Under the pieces are notes generated by a model. It worked only from the letters and a program-made list of their open reading frames with translations, was not told the DNA's origin and did no database searches. 64,000 nt of DNA from Armatimonadaceae bacterium (GTDB lineage Bacteria; Armatimonadota; Armatimonadia; Armatimonadales; Armatimonadaceae), in assembly GCA_030447685.1 (NCBI GenBank), contig JAUJOK010000020.1:21134-85133 (forward strand). Direction: 5' to 3'. A program made the position numbers and the translations under genes. Positions 23,617 through 33,095 of the stretch are shown one piece after another. Position 1 is the first letter of the stretch, and the number at the start of each line of letters is the position of its first letter.

Positions 23617-23672
23617 GTCAAAAGCGGCGCTTGAAGGCGGTGACGGCCATGTCGGCGGCGCAATGGAGAAAC
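23617..23672 (-). repeat. DUF2227 3'-end repeat, copy A
   Basis: The last 56 bp of the DUF2227 gene including its TGA (23618-23620). Repeated at 22895-22950 with three mismatches. Encodes FLHCAADMAVTAFKRRF. Confidence 0.85.
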
Positions 23673-24137
23673 GCGCCGAGGAACAGGCCCAGAACCAGCA
23701 TCTGGAAGTGCTGCGGGTGGGTATGGGGCAGATTTATCAGGGCGTCCAGCCACTGGCGGGAAAGGGGCGTTGCGGTCCACGGGCACGAGGGAATTAACGA
23801 CTACCCAGGAGCCGATGCGGAAGATGCCGAAGACGATAGCCAGAAAATAAAGCGTCCGCACGAGCGGGCCAAGCAGGAACGAGTGCGAGATCCAGGAGCG
23901 GTGCGGGACGAGCTTCTGATAGGGCCACCAGAGCCAGCGGAAGATGCCCCAGCGCCGGTAAACGGAGGAATCCAGGTCTAAATCCGGCGAGATGGCAAGC
24001 CCGGAAAACAGCATGGAAGCGATAAGCACGGCCCCCGCGCCCAGATCGCGCGGGGTAGCCGAAAAATGCCACCAGACCGGCACGGACAAACCTGCCGCGA
24101 TGATGGTTATCTGATCATGAACCTTGCCGCTGGGCAC
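23618..24137 (-). CDS. DUF2227 membrane-bound putative metal-binding protein (one frameshift)
   Basis: About 172 residues when frames are joined. The DUF2227 signature is clear at the N-terminus: PSGKVHDQIT, then LFSGLAISPDLDLDS, RWGIFRWLWWPYQKLVPHRSWISHS, with several membrane helices and conserved His/Asp that suggest a metal site similar to YdjM-type hydrolases. A single-base slip near 23775 takes the frame from SLVPVDR into TPLSRQWLDALINLPHTHPQ and on to a clean stop at 23618-23620; this is the expected family C-terminus. GTG 24137 is the start, 3 nt after the rpoD stop, so it is the distal gene of the dnaG-rpoD unit. Its final 56 bp are duplicated beyond the next gene. Confidence 0.82.
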
Positions 24138-24140
24138 GGG

Positions 24141-25550
24141 TCAGTCGATATACTCGCGCAGGCGGCGGGAGCGGTTCGGGCTGCGAAGCTTTTTCAGGGC
24201 TTTAGCTTCGATCTGGCGGATGCGCTCGCGGGTGACACGGAAGTGCCTGCCGACCTCTTCCAGCGTGTGCGGGCAGCCGTCGTTGTCCAGGCCGAAGCGC
24301 ATCTTCAGCACGTCGCGCTCACGGTCCGTGAGAAGGTTCAGCACCTCGTCGATGCGGTCGCGCAGCACGGAGCGGGAGGCCGCATCGGACGGGGAGCAGT
24401 TCTCATCGTCCTGCACGAAGTCGCACAGGTGCGAATCTTCCTCCTCGCCGACCGGCGTTTCCAGACTGAGCGGCTCCGGAGCGATACGGATGATCTCGGA
24501 AACCCGTTCGACGGACGTGCCCATCTCTTTGGCAAGCTCTTCCATCGTCGGCTCGCGCCCCAGTTGCTGAAGCAGGCTGCTGGATGCCTTGACCAGCCGG
24601 TTGATGGTTTCGACCATGTGGACGGGGATACGGATCGTGCGTCCCTGGTCGGCGATGGCGCGTGTAATCGCCTGGCGTATCCACCACGTCGCATAGGTGG
24701 AAAATTTGAAGCCCTTGCGATAATCGAACTTCTCCACGGCGCGGATCAGGCCGATATTGCCTTCCTGAATCAGATCGGGAAAGCTCATGCCCCGGCCCGC
24801 ATACCGCTTGGCGATGGAAACGACAAGGCGCAGGTTCGCCTCGGTCAGAATCAGCTTCGCCTCCAGATCGCCGCGCTCCACTCGCTTCGCAAGGCGCATC
24901 TCCTGCTCCAGCGTGAGCAGATGGGTCTTGCCGATCTCGCGCAGCCACATGCGCACCGAATCATCCAGCGGCAGGCCGTCCGGGGCAGTAAACTCATCTT
25001 CCGGGGGCAGGCGGTCGGAAGGACGGGGATCGTCCCTCAGCGTGCGGGAAGGGGGGGCGGAAAAAAGCGCCGCCGGGTCTCTGCTGTCCGGGGTGAAGCG
25101 TCCATTTGCGGGCCATGCAGCGGCGGCCCCTGCTCCGCCGCTGCCGGAGTCGCCGCCGGTGAAAGCGGCTTCGGCGCGGAAACGGCTCTGGGCAGGGGCT
25201 GCATAGCCTGCGCGCCCGTCGTCCGTGGAAGGAGTATCCGGGAAGCCTTCCGCTCGGACAGCCGTCAGCCCTTCATTAGGACGAAACGGAAGAATATTGT
25301 TGTAGTGTTCCATGTCTTCGCAGGGGCAGGGAGTATTGTTTGAATCATCGCCGCCCGGCTGCCGCCCATGATCCAGAAGACGCGCCAGGGTCGTCGTGGG
25401 ACGCGCATTCTCCGGGAAACGATGCCTGCTTCCGCAGGAGGGACAAACATCAGGGGTAACGTCTGTATCCGCAAGTCCCGTGCCCGTGGAGCCTTCGCCG
25501 TCAACGCTTTGCGAGCCGCTGCTCTCCCCAGCCTGTATAATCGTAGCCAC
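24141..25550 (-). CDS. rpoD: RNA polymerase principal sigma factor RpoD
   Basis: 469 residues, the primary sigma-70 by its region 1.2-4 content and by location after dnaG. Region 1.2 [13 protein letters not shown], region 2 [20 protein letters not shown] and [20 protein letters not shown], region 3 [14 protein letters not shown], region 4 [15 protein letters not shown] and [18 protein letters not shown] are nearly canonical. The ~190-residue N-terminal extension is unlike the usual acidic region 1.1: low complexity, Gly/Ala/Pro-rich, with [10 protein letters not shown] and CPCE suggesting a small metal-binding motif. The start is GTG 25550 behind AGGAGA. The alternative is a later start that removes the Cys motif. 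Co-directional with dnaG (57 nt apart) and DUF2227. Confidence 0.93.
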   Translation of the reverse strand: MATIIQAGESSGSQSVDGEGSTGTGLADTDVTPDVCPSCGSRHRFPENARPTTTLARLLDHGRQPGGDDSNNTPCPCEDMEHYNNILPFRPNEGLTAVRAEGFPDTPSTDDGRAGYAAPAQSRFRAEAAFTGGDSGSGGAGAAAAWPANGRFTPDSRDPAALFSAPPSRTLRDDPRPSDRLPPEDEFTAPDGLPLDDSVRMWLREIGKTHLLTLEQEMRLAKRVERGDLEAKLILTEANLRLVVSIAKRYAGRGMSFPDLIQEGNIGLIRAVEKFDYRKGFKFSTYATWWIRQAITRAIADQGRTIRIPVHMVETINRLVKASSSLLQQLGREPTMEELAKEMGTSVERVSEIIRIAPEPLSLETPVGEEEDSHLCDFVQDDENCSPSDAASRSVLRDRIDEVLNLLTDRERDVLKMRFGLDNDGCPHTLEEVGRHFRVTRERIRQIEAKALKKLRSPNRSRRLREYID

Positions 25551-25606
25551 GCCGCCTCTCCTATCGGCCTCTGCGACGCCGGAAGGCGTGGGGAGCGAAG
25601 CTCTTT

Positions 25607-27640
25607 TCAGAACGTGGTTTCGCCCTCATCGTTCGTCGCGGAAGCGCCACCTTTCATCTGCCGGGCCTTTTCAAACCCGCGACGTAAGAGTTCATCGGAT
25701 AGGGGACCGTTTCCTTCCGTATCCGCACTGACTTCGGCACTAATTTGCCGTAATTCGGCTTCCTGGCGGCGCTTCTCCAAACACCGCCAGCAGTCCCGTA
25801 TTACTTCCTCGCTGAGCGGCTCACCGTCCGGGGCCATCAGGAGGGCGTTCGCATGCTCGGCAAGGGCAGCGTCCGTCAGATCGTCCACGGCGTCGGCAGG
25901 AGAAACCTTGCCGCTGATGAGCGGCAGCAATGCTTCCACCAGCCGGGCGGTTCGTTCATCGGAAAAGTCACTGGGCTTTAGATTGGCCCGCACCAGATGC
26001 ACCCATTCCGGCGAAAGAAAGGCGCGCGCCAGAATCTGCTCCGCCGCCTCGGCGCCTCCACCGCGTGGCAGCGCAGGTGGCGGCTCGGAGGCCGGCGCGG
26101 GGGAACTGAACCGGCGTAAACCGGGAGCGCCATTGCGGAACGGCGCGTTTTGCGGGCGAAAGGCGGTCGGGCCGCCGCCCCCGCTGCCATAGCCGCCACT
26201 GCCCCCACTGCCGCCGCCGCGCCTTTTCCGGTCATCCGAAAGAACGCGCTCTCCGCGAAGATAGACGGGCGGGCCGGAAGGCGTGTCCGGGGGCGAAGCC
26301 GCCGCCGCTGCTGCTGCCGGGTCGCGTCGCTGAAGATAACCGTCCAGCTCCGCCTGCAAGTCGGCCTCGACACGCACGCCGCCGGAGGCAAACGAGGGAT
26401 GGTACGGAGCGAGTCGCCGTAAAAGCGTGTTGCGCTCCAGCACCGAGCGTACTTCGGCCAGGATCGGCAGCGCCTCCCGCAAGAATTGAAGCTTGCCGTC
26501 CTCGGTAGATGTGTCGCAGCGGGCGCGCAGGGCGCGCAGCCGGAACTCCGGAACCGAGACGGCGCTTTCGATGGCTTTGCGAAAGCCCGCCGCATCGCCG
26601 CGCGCCAGCACGGAGTCCGGGTCGTCGCCGGGCGGCAGGGCCAGAATCCGCAGCCGGGCGTCGTCCCCTTCCAAAAGGGCGGAGGCGCGCAGGGCGGCGC
26701 GCACTCCGGCTTCGTCGGAATCGAACGAAAGAACAACGTTTTTGGTATAGCGATGAAGGAGGCGAACGTGCTCTTCGGTCAGCGATGTGCCCAGAGTCGC
26801 GACCACATAGGGAAACCCCGCCTGATGCGCCGCGACCACGTCCATATACCCCTCGACGACCACGGCCAGACCCACGTCCTGTATGGACTTGCGCGCCCGG
26901 TTCAGGCCGTACAAGATGCGGCTTTTGCTGAAGATGGGGGTTTCCGGCGAGTTGAGGTACTTGGGCGCGTTCTCGGCGGGCACGAGAAGCCGCCCGCCGA
27001 AGCCGACCACACGATCCTGAACGTCATGAATCGGGAAGGTGAGCCGTCCCCGGAACTTGTCGATAAGATCGCCGCTGCGGGCCGGATGAACCAGGCCCGC
27101 CGTCTGGGCGTCGGCCATGTGCGCGCCGTTTTTCTGGAGGAAATCGGCCAGCATCGTCCAGTCGTCCGGGGCAAAACCGATTCCGAAGGCTTCCAGGGTC
27201 TCATGGACAAGGCCACGCCCCGCCGCATATTCCCGCGCCAGCCCGGCGCGCCCGAAGCTTTCCCGGAAGAACCGCTGCGCCAGAGCATTGACCGATAGAA
27301 GCCGGTCACGCTCGCTGCGAGCGCGCTCCCCGGCCTCTTTGTCTCCCGAACCCCGACTCAGGGTAATACCCGCGCGGTCCGCAAGCCGCTCCGCCGCCTC
27401 GATAAACGACAGGCTTTCGGCGCGCATCAAAAAGGTGAAAACATCGCCGCCCGTGGAGCACGCACCGAAACAATGCCAGCGGCTTCGTTCGGGGTCAACG
27501 GTGAAGGAGGGGGTCTTTTCCTGGTGAAAGGGGCAGATGCCTTTATACGTGCGTCCCGCCTTTTTGAGGGTGGTGTATCCCGATATCAGATCGACAATAT
27601 CGGTGCGGGTGCGTATTTCTTCCTTTTCGCCCGGTTCCAT
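25607..27640 (-). CDS. dnaG: DNA primase
   Basis: 677 residues; synthesises RNA primers at the replication fork. N-terminal CHC2 zinc finger ([13 protein letters not shown] ... [12 protein letters not shown]), catalytic core with the basic EYAAGRGL region and the Toprim domain ([29 protein letters not shown]), then a linker rich in Gly/Ser/Pro (about residues 455-525) and a C-terminal helicase-binding domain starting near [16 protein letters not shown] or ATG at 27640. The linker includes a run of Gly-Gly-Ser repeats that varies in such proteins. It heads the dnaG-rpoD unit, the old macromolecular-synthesis operon without rpsU. Confidence 0.94.
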   Translation of the reverse strand: MEPGEKEEIRTRTDIVDLISGYTTLKKAGRTYKGICPFHQEKTPSFTVDPERSRWHCFGACSTGGDVFTFLMRAESLSFIEAAERLADRAGITLSRGSGDKEAGERARSERDRLLSVNALAQRFFRESFGRAGLAREYAAGRGLVHETLEAFGIGFAPDDWTMLADFLQKNGAHMADAQTAGLVHPARSGDLIDKFRGRLTFPIHDVQDRVVGFGGRLLVPAENAPKYLNSPETPIFSKSRILYGLNRARKSIQDVGLAVVVEGYMDVVAAHQAGFPYVVATLGTSLTEEHVRLLHRYTKNVVLSFDSDEAGVRAALRASALLEGDDARLRILALPPGDDPDSVLARGDAAGFRKAIESAVSVPEFRLRALRARCDTSTEDGKLQFLREALPILAEVRSVLERNTLLRRLAPYHPSFASGGVRVEADLQAELDGYLQRRDPAAAAAAASPPDTPSGPPVYLRGERVLSDDRKRRGGGSGGSGGYGSGGGGPTAFRPQNAPFRNGAPGLRRFSSPAPASEPPPALPRGGGAEAAEQILARAFLSPEWVHLVRANLKPSDFSDERTARLVEALLPLISGKVSPADAVDDLTDAALAEHANALLMAPDGEPLSEEVIRDCWRCLEKRRQEAELRQISAEVSADTEGNGPLSDELLRRGFEKARQMKGGASATNDEGETTF

Positions 27641-27705
27641 AAGGGGGAATACGTAAGACCAGGCACCGGGAACGTTTGTCCCGGCGCCTGGTCCCTGAGA
27701 ATGTG

Positions 27706-28599
27706 CTACTCGACCGTAGCCACGGTGATGGCGATAACCTTGTTCCGCAGGAATTGGAACGAGACATGCTTGCTCCGGTACGAAGCGATCAGGACCGGAC
27801 CTGCGTTCTGGTGGAATTCCGGGAAGCCGTACTTTCGCACCACCTGATTGTAGGTCGAACCCAGACCGATGCCGCGTGCGGTGCGGACGTTTCCGCCGCC
27901 ATAGCCGAGCGCGCGAATCTGGATCACACGACCCTGCGGCCCGATCAGGAACTCATACGAAATGAGGTTATTGCGTCCCTTGGTCTTAATGTTCCGGTTG
28001 TAGATCCAGGTTACTTCCTGCTGCCGCGCCAGCGTGGAGGTGGTTTGGCCGAAGGGGCCGACAGTTCCACCGGAGATACCTCCGCCACCGCCAAAGCCGC
28101 CGATGTCGCCCCCACCGCCGGGATAGCCGCCGCCTCCACCGCCCGGATATCCGCCTCCGCCGCCAAAGCCGCCCAGTCCTTCACCGCCACCCGGGAAGCC
28201 GCCTGCGCCAGGGAAGCCGCCCCCGCCGCCCCCAGGGTAGCCGCCGCCGCCGCCGCCAAAGCCACCCATAGCCGGTAAACCGCCTCCTCCTCCGCCGGGA
28301 TAGCCGCCGCCTCCACCGCCCGGATATCCACCTCCGCCGCCAAAGTCACCGCCACCGCCGCCAAACCCACCCTGACCGCCGCCGCCGCCGCCGCCCTGGC
28401 CGGGAGTGCGGATTCCCACTTCGCCGACCACGATCTGCGACGGGTTGCCGTACTTGCTCAGGACATTCTTGGAGGTCGTGTTCAGACGGATGCCTATCAG
28501 CGAGCGCTCTATTCCCTGTGCGGAGGCCGCACTTCCTGCCGCCAAAGTCACAACGGCCAGCAGAGCGCCCCACGCGCCCGTTTTACCACGCAACACCAT
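27706..28599 (-). CDS. secreted glycine-rich repeat protein with two flanking conserved segments
   Basis: 297 residues. A signal peptide (GALLAVVTLAAGSAASAQG) is followed by a short domain (SLIGIRLNTTSKNVLSKYGNP), a ~120-residue low-complexity block of Gly runs punctuated by YPGG, FPGG and FGGG, and a C-terminal domain containing GIGLGSTYNQVVRKYGFPE and SFQFLRNKVIAITV. The two flanking segments share the pattern IGL-x-T-x-x-x-V-x-x-KYG, so the Gly block seems to interrupt or link a duplicated module resembling the small outer-membrane-lipoprotein (SmpA-like) fold. The Gly block is a likely hotspot for repeat-length change. Function unknown; extracytoplasmic location is clear. A likely -10 (TACAAT) is at 28748-28753, giving a 148-nt leader. 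Confidence 0.75.
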   Translation of the reverse strand: MVLRGKTGAWGALLAVVTLAAGSAASAQGIERSLIGIRLNTTSKNVLSKYGNPSQIVVGEVGIRTPGQGGGGGGGQGGFGGGGGDFGGGGGYPGGGGGGYPGGGGGGLPAMGGFGGGGGGYPGGGGGGFPGAGGFPGGGEGLGGFGGGGGYPGGGGGGYPGGGGDIGGFGGGGGISGGTVGPFGQTTSTLARQQEVTWIYNRNIKTKGRNNLISYEFLIGPQGRVIQIRALGYGGGNVRTARGIGLGSTYNQVVRKYGFPEFHQNAGPVLIASYRSKHVSFQFLRNKVIAITVATVE

Positions 28600-28828
28600 T
28601 TGGGTTTCCCCCTCCTTAAGTTTCCCTTTTCACGGCTCCGGGGAGCCGGCACGCCGCTTCTTGAAAATGTTCTCTGGAAAGAAGCAGGCGCTTCCTAAAT
28701 TCGCCGCCGACCCCGCGATTCCTCTAAGTGATATTTATTTCTTTTTTATTGTACCTTGTTTTTTCGCTCCGCATCACCGGTTTGCCGCTGGTCTGCCTTT
28801 GCCGGGTCCGGACAGTGCGGATTTAGGT

Positions 28829-28834
28829 TACAAT
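28829..28834 (+). promoter_or_regulatory. -10 element immediately before glnD
   Basis: TACAAT in the context GGTTACAATAAATC, 8 nt before the glnD ATG at 28843, with no Shine-Dalgarno in between. Transcription would start about at the ATG, implying a leaderless mRNA. The rest of 28600-28842 holds the divergent leader of the glycine-rich gene and nothing else that I can name. Confidence 0.55.
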
Positions 28835-28842
28835 AAATCACC

Positions 28843-31518
28843 ATGGAAATTCTCTCCTCGCTGGAACACGAGCGTGACCTCGCCCTTTTTCTTGCCGCCG
28901 AGCGCGAAGCCTTGATGACGGAATGGACTTCGCAGGGCGGGGGGCGCACCTGGATGCGCCGTCACACCGATCTTATCGACAATGTCGTGCGCCGCTTGTT
29001 TGCGCTTGCCGCTGCCCGGCAGGAAGCCGCCGACGGGCAGTCGGCGGCATCTCACTCGGATGAGGAGACACCGCAGATCGCTATTGTCGCCACCGGCGGC
29101 TATGGGCGGCGCGAGCTTTCCCCGCACTCCGACCTGGACATTACTTTCCTGCCGTCGCGCGATGATGACAGCTACCTGAACGGCATCATCAAAGAGATGT
29201 TCCGTCTGGTGATGGATGTTTTCCTGTCCGGCGCGCGTATCAAGGTCGGCTACGCCTACCGCCTGCTTTCCGACTACGAAGGACTGGACCATCAGACCCA
29301 GACCGCGCTTCTGGATGCGCGCTGCGTGGCAGGCAGCCAGGAACTCTTTGCCCAATTTGACCGGGTTTTTCGGGAGCGCCTTCAACGCACGGATTTTGTT
29401 TTCCAAAAATACGCCGAGCGCAATGCGACACTGGACAAAAACGGCGTTTCCCCGTATACGGTCGAGCCGAACGTCAAAGAAGGGGCGGGTGGCCTGCGCG
29501 ACCTTCAGTCGGCGGAATGGGTGGCCGAAGTGCGCTGGGGCAAGCGCACCGAGGCGCTGTGGCATGATCTGGTCCGGCGGAAAGTGGTGACTTCGGGTGA
29601 GGCCAGCGTGGTGCAAAACACGCGCGAGTTCCTGTTCACTGTCCGCAACGGACTGCACCTGATAACCGGGGACGCCCGCGATACACTGACTGCCGAACGG
29701 CAGGAAACGCTGGCCGCGCGTCTCGGTTATGAAGAAGAAGACGCAAGTTCACCGGAGACGCCGGGGGTCGAGCGTTTTATGCGCGAATACTACCACCGGG
29801 TCGCGCAGGTCCACCATATCTCTAACAAAATTCTCGTGCGCTGCCTGAACTCTCCGCTGCCGCTGGGGTCGGGACTGGGTTCCGTGCGCCGCTCGGTCAC
29901 CGTGACGGAGCCTGAGGAAGCCGCTGCCGATCCTTTATGGCCGCTGCGCGCTTTGCGTGCCTGCCAGACCTACGACCTGGACCTGGCGCTTCCCACGGAA
30001 GAGGCCATCCAGCGCCATGTGGCCGAGTTCCCGGCGCTGCCGGACCCGCATCAGGCGGGCGCGCTGTTTTTGGAACTGCTGGCGCAGCCGCGCAACGTCT
30101 ACTGGGCTTTACGCCAGATGCTCAATACCGGGCTTCTGGAATGGCTGCTGCCCGAGCTTGCCGCCTGTATAGACCTGATTCCCTACGACCCGACCCACGA
30201 GCATACGGTCGGCGAGCATACGCTGCTGGTTCTGCGGAATCTGGAACGTCTGCGGGGGACGACGGACCCGTCGCTTGCCCCCTACCGGCGGCTGCTGGAG
30301 GAGGTGCATTCGCCGGAAAGCCTGTATCTGGCTGCGCTGCTCCACGACATCGGCAAGCAGTGGACGGGCAAACATGCGGAAACCGGGGCCGAGCGTGCGG
30401 CAGAGATCTGCGGGCGTCTGGGGTACGGACCGGAGATTACCGACCGCGTCGTGTTTCTGGTGCGCCAGCATCTGCTCATGGCCGAAACGTCGCGCCTGCG
30501 TGACCTGGCTCTGGATGAAACCGTCCGCGACTTTACCCGCGTCGTGCGCGATGAGGATCGGCTGCGAATGCTGTACCTGCTCACCTACGCCGATACGTCC
30601 GCCGTCGGCAAAGGCGTCTGGACCGAGGTGAAGGCGCGTTTTCTGGAAGACTTATATTCCCGCGCCGAGGCCGCGCTGTCCGATCCGGAGGAGGAGCCGC
30701 GCACCCCGAACGTGCAGGCGTTCCGCGAGCGCGTTCGGCGGCAGTTAGCGCGGGAAAAGAAGCTGACGGTGGAGGCGATTCACGAGCACACCGCCGCTAT
30801 GCCCGCGCCGTACCTGCTGAATACATCGCTCGAAGATATGTACCTGCACATGGCAATGATCGCCCGCGTCCGCGAAAACTACCGCCCGATGGTGGACAGC
30901 CGCACGCCTTTCGGCTCCGACTACACCGAACTGACCGTAGTGGCTTACGACGACCCGGTTCCGGGCCTGCTGGCAAAGATCGCGGGCGCGCTGTTCGCGC
31001 ACGACGTCAACCTGCATTCCGCGCAGGTCTTCACCCGCAATTCGTCGGATCGTATTGCTATCGATACGCTCTGGGTGGATTATCGCGGCAAGCCGCTGTC
31101 GCCCCACAAGCGCGGCGAACTGGAAGACACATTCCGGCAGGTGCTCACCGGTGAGATGACCGTCGCCCAACTGCTGACCAAGCGCGGCAAGACCAGCGCC
31201 ATCGTGCAGCCGGTGCGCTCGCTTCTACTGGATGACCAGACATCGCCCAACTACTCCATCTTGGATGTAGTGGCCCCGGATGAGCGCGGCGTCGTTTACC
31301 GGCTCGCTTCCTCCCTGTCTGCCGTCGGTTGGAACATTCATTCGGCGCGTCTTGCAACCTGGGGCGGAAACGCGCGCAACGCCTACTACATCACCGATAT
31401 CCAGAACTGCAAAGTGCCTGCGGAAGCCGCCGAACTGCTGCGCGAGCGTCTGCCGCTGGACGAAAAGGCCGGGGTCCGTAGCCGCGCCGTCCGTGCTTCT
31501 GGGGCGGCAGTGCCCTGA
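28843..31518 (+). CDS. glnD: [protein-PII] uridylyltransferase / uridylyl-removing enzyme
   Basis: 891 residues, the bifunctional nitrogen-status sensor that adds UMP to PII when glutamine is low and removes it when glutamine is high. Nucleotidyltransferase motif GGYGRRELSPHSDLDITFL near residues 83-101 with the two catalytic Asp; GlnD-specific helical domain (VEPNVKEGAGGLRDL); HD phosphohydrolase domain with the metal motif LLHDIGKQW near 500; two C-terminal ACT domains (about 700-780 and 805-880; TVVAYDDPVPGLLAKIAG and DVVAPDERGVVYRLAS) for glutamine sensing. All catalytic features look intact. No glnB or amtB is present nearby. The next frame begins one base inside its stop codon (TGATG). 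Confidence 0.94.
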   Translation: MEILSSLEHERDLALFLAAEREALMTEWTSQGGGRTWMRRHTDLIDNVVRRLFALAAARQEAADGQSAASHSDEETPQIAIVATGGYGRRELSPHSDLDITFLPSRDDDSYLNGIIKEMFRLVMDVFLSGARIKVGYAYRLLSDYEGLDHQTQTALLDARCVAGSQELFAQFDRVFRERLQRTDFVFQKYAERNATLDKNGVSPYTVEPNVKEGAGGLRDLQSAEWVAEVRWGKRTEALWHDLVRRKVVTSGEASVVQNTREFLFTVRNGLHLITGDARDTLTAERQETLAARLGYEEEDASSPETPGVERFMREYYHRVAQVHHISNKILVRCLNSPLPLGSGLGSVRRSVTVTEPEEAAADPLWPLRALRACQTYDLDLALPTEEAIQRHVAEFPALPDPHQAGALFLELLAQPRNVYWALRQMLNTGLLEWLLPELAACIDLIPYDPTHEHTVGEHTLLVLRNLERLRGTTDPSLAPYRRLLEEVHSPESLYLAALLHDIGKQWTGKHAETGAERAAEICGRLGYGPEITDRVVFLVRQHLLMAETSRLRDLALDETVRDFTRVVRDEDRLRMLYLLTYADTSAVGKGVWTEVKARFLEDLYSRAEAALSDPEEEPRTPNVQAFRERVRRQLAREKKLTVEAIHEHTAAMPAPYLLNTSLEDMYLHMAMIARVRENYRPMVDSRTPFGSDYTELTVVAYDDPVPGLLAKIAGALFAHDVNLHSAQVFTRNSSDRIAIDTLWVDYRGKPLSPHKRGELEDTFRQVLTGEMTVAQLLTKRGKTSAIVQPVRSLLLDDQTSPNYSILDVVAPDERGVVYRLASSLSAVGWNIHSARLATWGGNARNAYYITDIQNCKVPAEAAELLRERLPLDEKAGVRSRAVRASGAAVP

Positions 31519-32148
31519 TGCCCGCCTCCGGGAGCCTGTGGTGCGCCTTGTTTTTTCATGCCGACTCGCCAGGCAAAGTCTTTCGCTGGATCGAGCGCCG
31601 GTACGCTAAAGAAGGGGTGCCATTGGCAAACCTCGGCCTGCTGCTGAGGGATGCGGCGCCGCCGGACGGGCGGCGCGCGCTTGTCGGCGGCGCGGCGGAC
31701 GCGCTTGCGTGGATGCAGGCGTCCGGCCCCGCCTTTCGAAGCCTCCGCCGTCGGCAGCGCTGCTCTGGGCGGACACGAAGAACCGGACGTGGGGCTATAG
31801 CCTCTGGGATTCGGCGGCGAGATGGAGCAGGAGGCGGGCAGGTGCCCCGCGCCCGGTCTGCTTGGACGCCTGCTGGGTATCGGAGTGGCGGATGCTTCGG
31901 TCCCCGCCGTTCAATGGGCTATCGACCGTCGTCTACCCGTTGACCGTATCCCGGATGCCGCCGGTCGCCGCCGCGCCGCGCCCGTTTATCCCTACGCCAC
32001 TGTCGCCAGCCTGGACGAGCGCGGCCTGCTCATCGAAAACAGCCCGCGTCTGTATCGCTTCCCCTTCGCGAGCAGTGGCAGCAATGCCGAAAACCGGAAC
32101 CGGGGCCTGCGGTATAATCGGAGTGGGGAAGTGAACGGATGCGAGTGA
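31518..32148 (+). pseudogene. frameshifted hypothetical gene downstream of glnD
   Basis: The coding signal starts at an ATG overlapping the glnD stop (CALFFHADSPGKVFRWIERR, LGLLLRDAAPPDGRR) and leaves frame near 31730. Another frame carries FEASAVGSAALGGHEEPDVGL to a TAG at 31798-31800, then GEMEQEAGRCPAPGLLG, IGVADASVPAVQWAIDRRLP and YPYATVASLDERGLLIENSP to a stop at 32146-32148. Joined, this is about 205 residues with no family that I recognise. The 3' end overlaps the ispH start by 10 nt. At least one indel and one in-frame stop separate the parts; since adjacent ispH has similar indels, the breaks may be sequencing errors. Confidence 0.5.
32113..32118 (+). promoter_or_regulatory. -10 element before ispH
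   Basis: TATAAT in the context GCGGTATAATCGGAG, 20 nt before the ispH ATG, inside the end of the upstream open frame. GGAG and GGGGAAG follow as candidate ribosome sites. Confidence 0.45.
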
Positions 32149-33078
32149 TATTGGCGGGGCCGCGCGGGTTCTGCGCGGGCGTGGACCGGGCCATTGATAT
32201 TGTGGATATTGCGCTGGAGGTGTACGGGCCGCCCTATTTACGTGCGGCACGAGATCATCCACAACGATTCGTCGTCCGGCAGTTGCGCGATAAGGGAGCC
32301 GTCTTCACCGATTATCTGGCCGAGGTGCCTGAAGAAAGCAATCTGGTCTTTTCCGCGCACGGGGTTTCGCCCGCCGTGCGCGCCGAAGCCGCCGCGCGCC
32401 GCCTGAACGTCATCGACGCCACCTGCCCCTGGTCACCAAAATCCACCTGGAAGTGCACAAGTACCTGAAGCGCGGCTATGGCATCTTTTATATCGGGCAT
32501 CGCGGCCATGTGGAGACCGAGGGGACGCTGGGCGAAGCGCCGGGCCGCATGCACCTGGTCTGCTCGGAAGATGAGGTCGCGGCGCTGCCGGAGCCTGCCG
32601 AAGAGAAGCTGATCTACCTGACACAGACGACGCTTTCGATTGACGAGACGCGCGGCATTGTGGACGCCCTCAAAAAACGCTTCCCCCGCCTGGAGATGCC
32701 CCCGACCGACGACATCTGTTATGCCACGCAGAACCGGCAGGACGCCGTCAAAGAGCTGGCAAAGCAGGCTGATGTGGTCTTAGTCGTCGGCTCACAGACC
32801 TCGTCCAACTCGCGCTCGCTGCGGCAGGTCGCCGCCGCGCACGGTGCGCGCGCCTACCTTATCGATGGCCCCGAAAACATTACCGACGAAATGGTGAACG
32901 GCGCGGGTCGTGGGCGTCACGGCGGGCGCGTCCGCCCCTGGAAGAGGTTGTGCAGTCTGTCATCGCCGACCTGCGCCGTCGCGGCGCTGACGAGGTCGAG
33001 GAGTTCCTGCTCAAAGAAGAGGACATGGAATTCAAGCTGCCGGCGGGCCTCATCCAACTCTGGCACGGGAAGAAGTAG
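32139..33078 (+). CDS. ispH: 4-hydroxy-3-methylbut-2-enyl diphosphate reductase, several indels
   Basis: The [4Fe-4S] enzyme that makes IPP and DMAPP in the last step of the MEP pathway. Family hallmarks: [14 protein letters not shown] with the first cluster Cys, [17 protein letters not shown] with the second Cys, [33 protein letters not shown] with the third Cys, and VGSQTSSNS. The true reading requires joining several frames: extra T near 32231 and missing base near 32265 (restoring [12 protein letters not shown]), missing C near 32429 (restoring [13 protein letters not shown]), missing base near 32905 and extra G near 32943, ending at TAG 33076-33078 with LIQLWHGKK. An essential gene with five single-base lesions and no lost segment points to sequencing error, not decay. 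Confidence 0.9.
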
Positions 33079-33095
33079 CAGCCGGAATTGTCCGT

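Noticed and set aside
28011..28370. Gly/Ala-rich repeats as a possible CRISPR or VNTR array
   Set aside because: The repeated DNA encodes in-frame glycine runs of a secreted protein; repeats and spacings are irregular.
32139..33078. ispH as a genuine pseudogene
   Set aside because: All motifs survive and each break is one base; an essential enzyme is unlikely to be decayed in this way.
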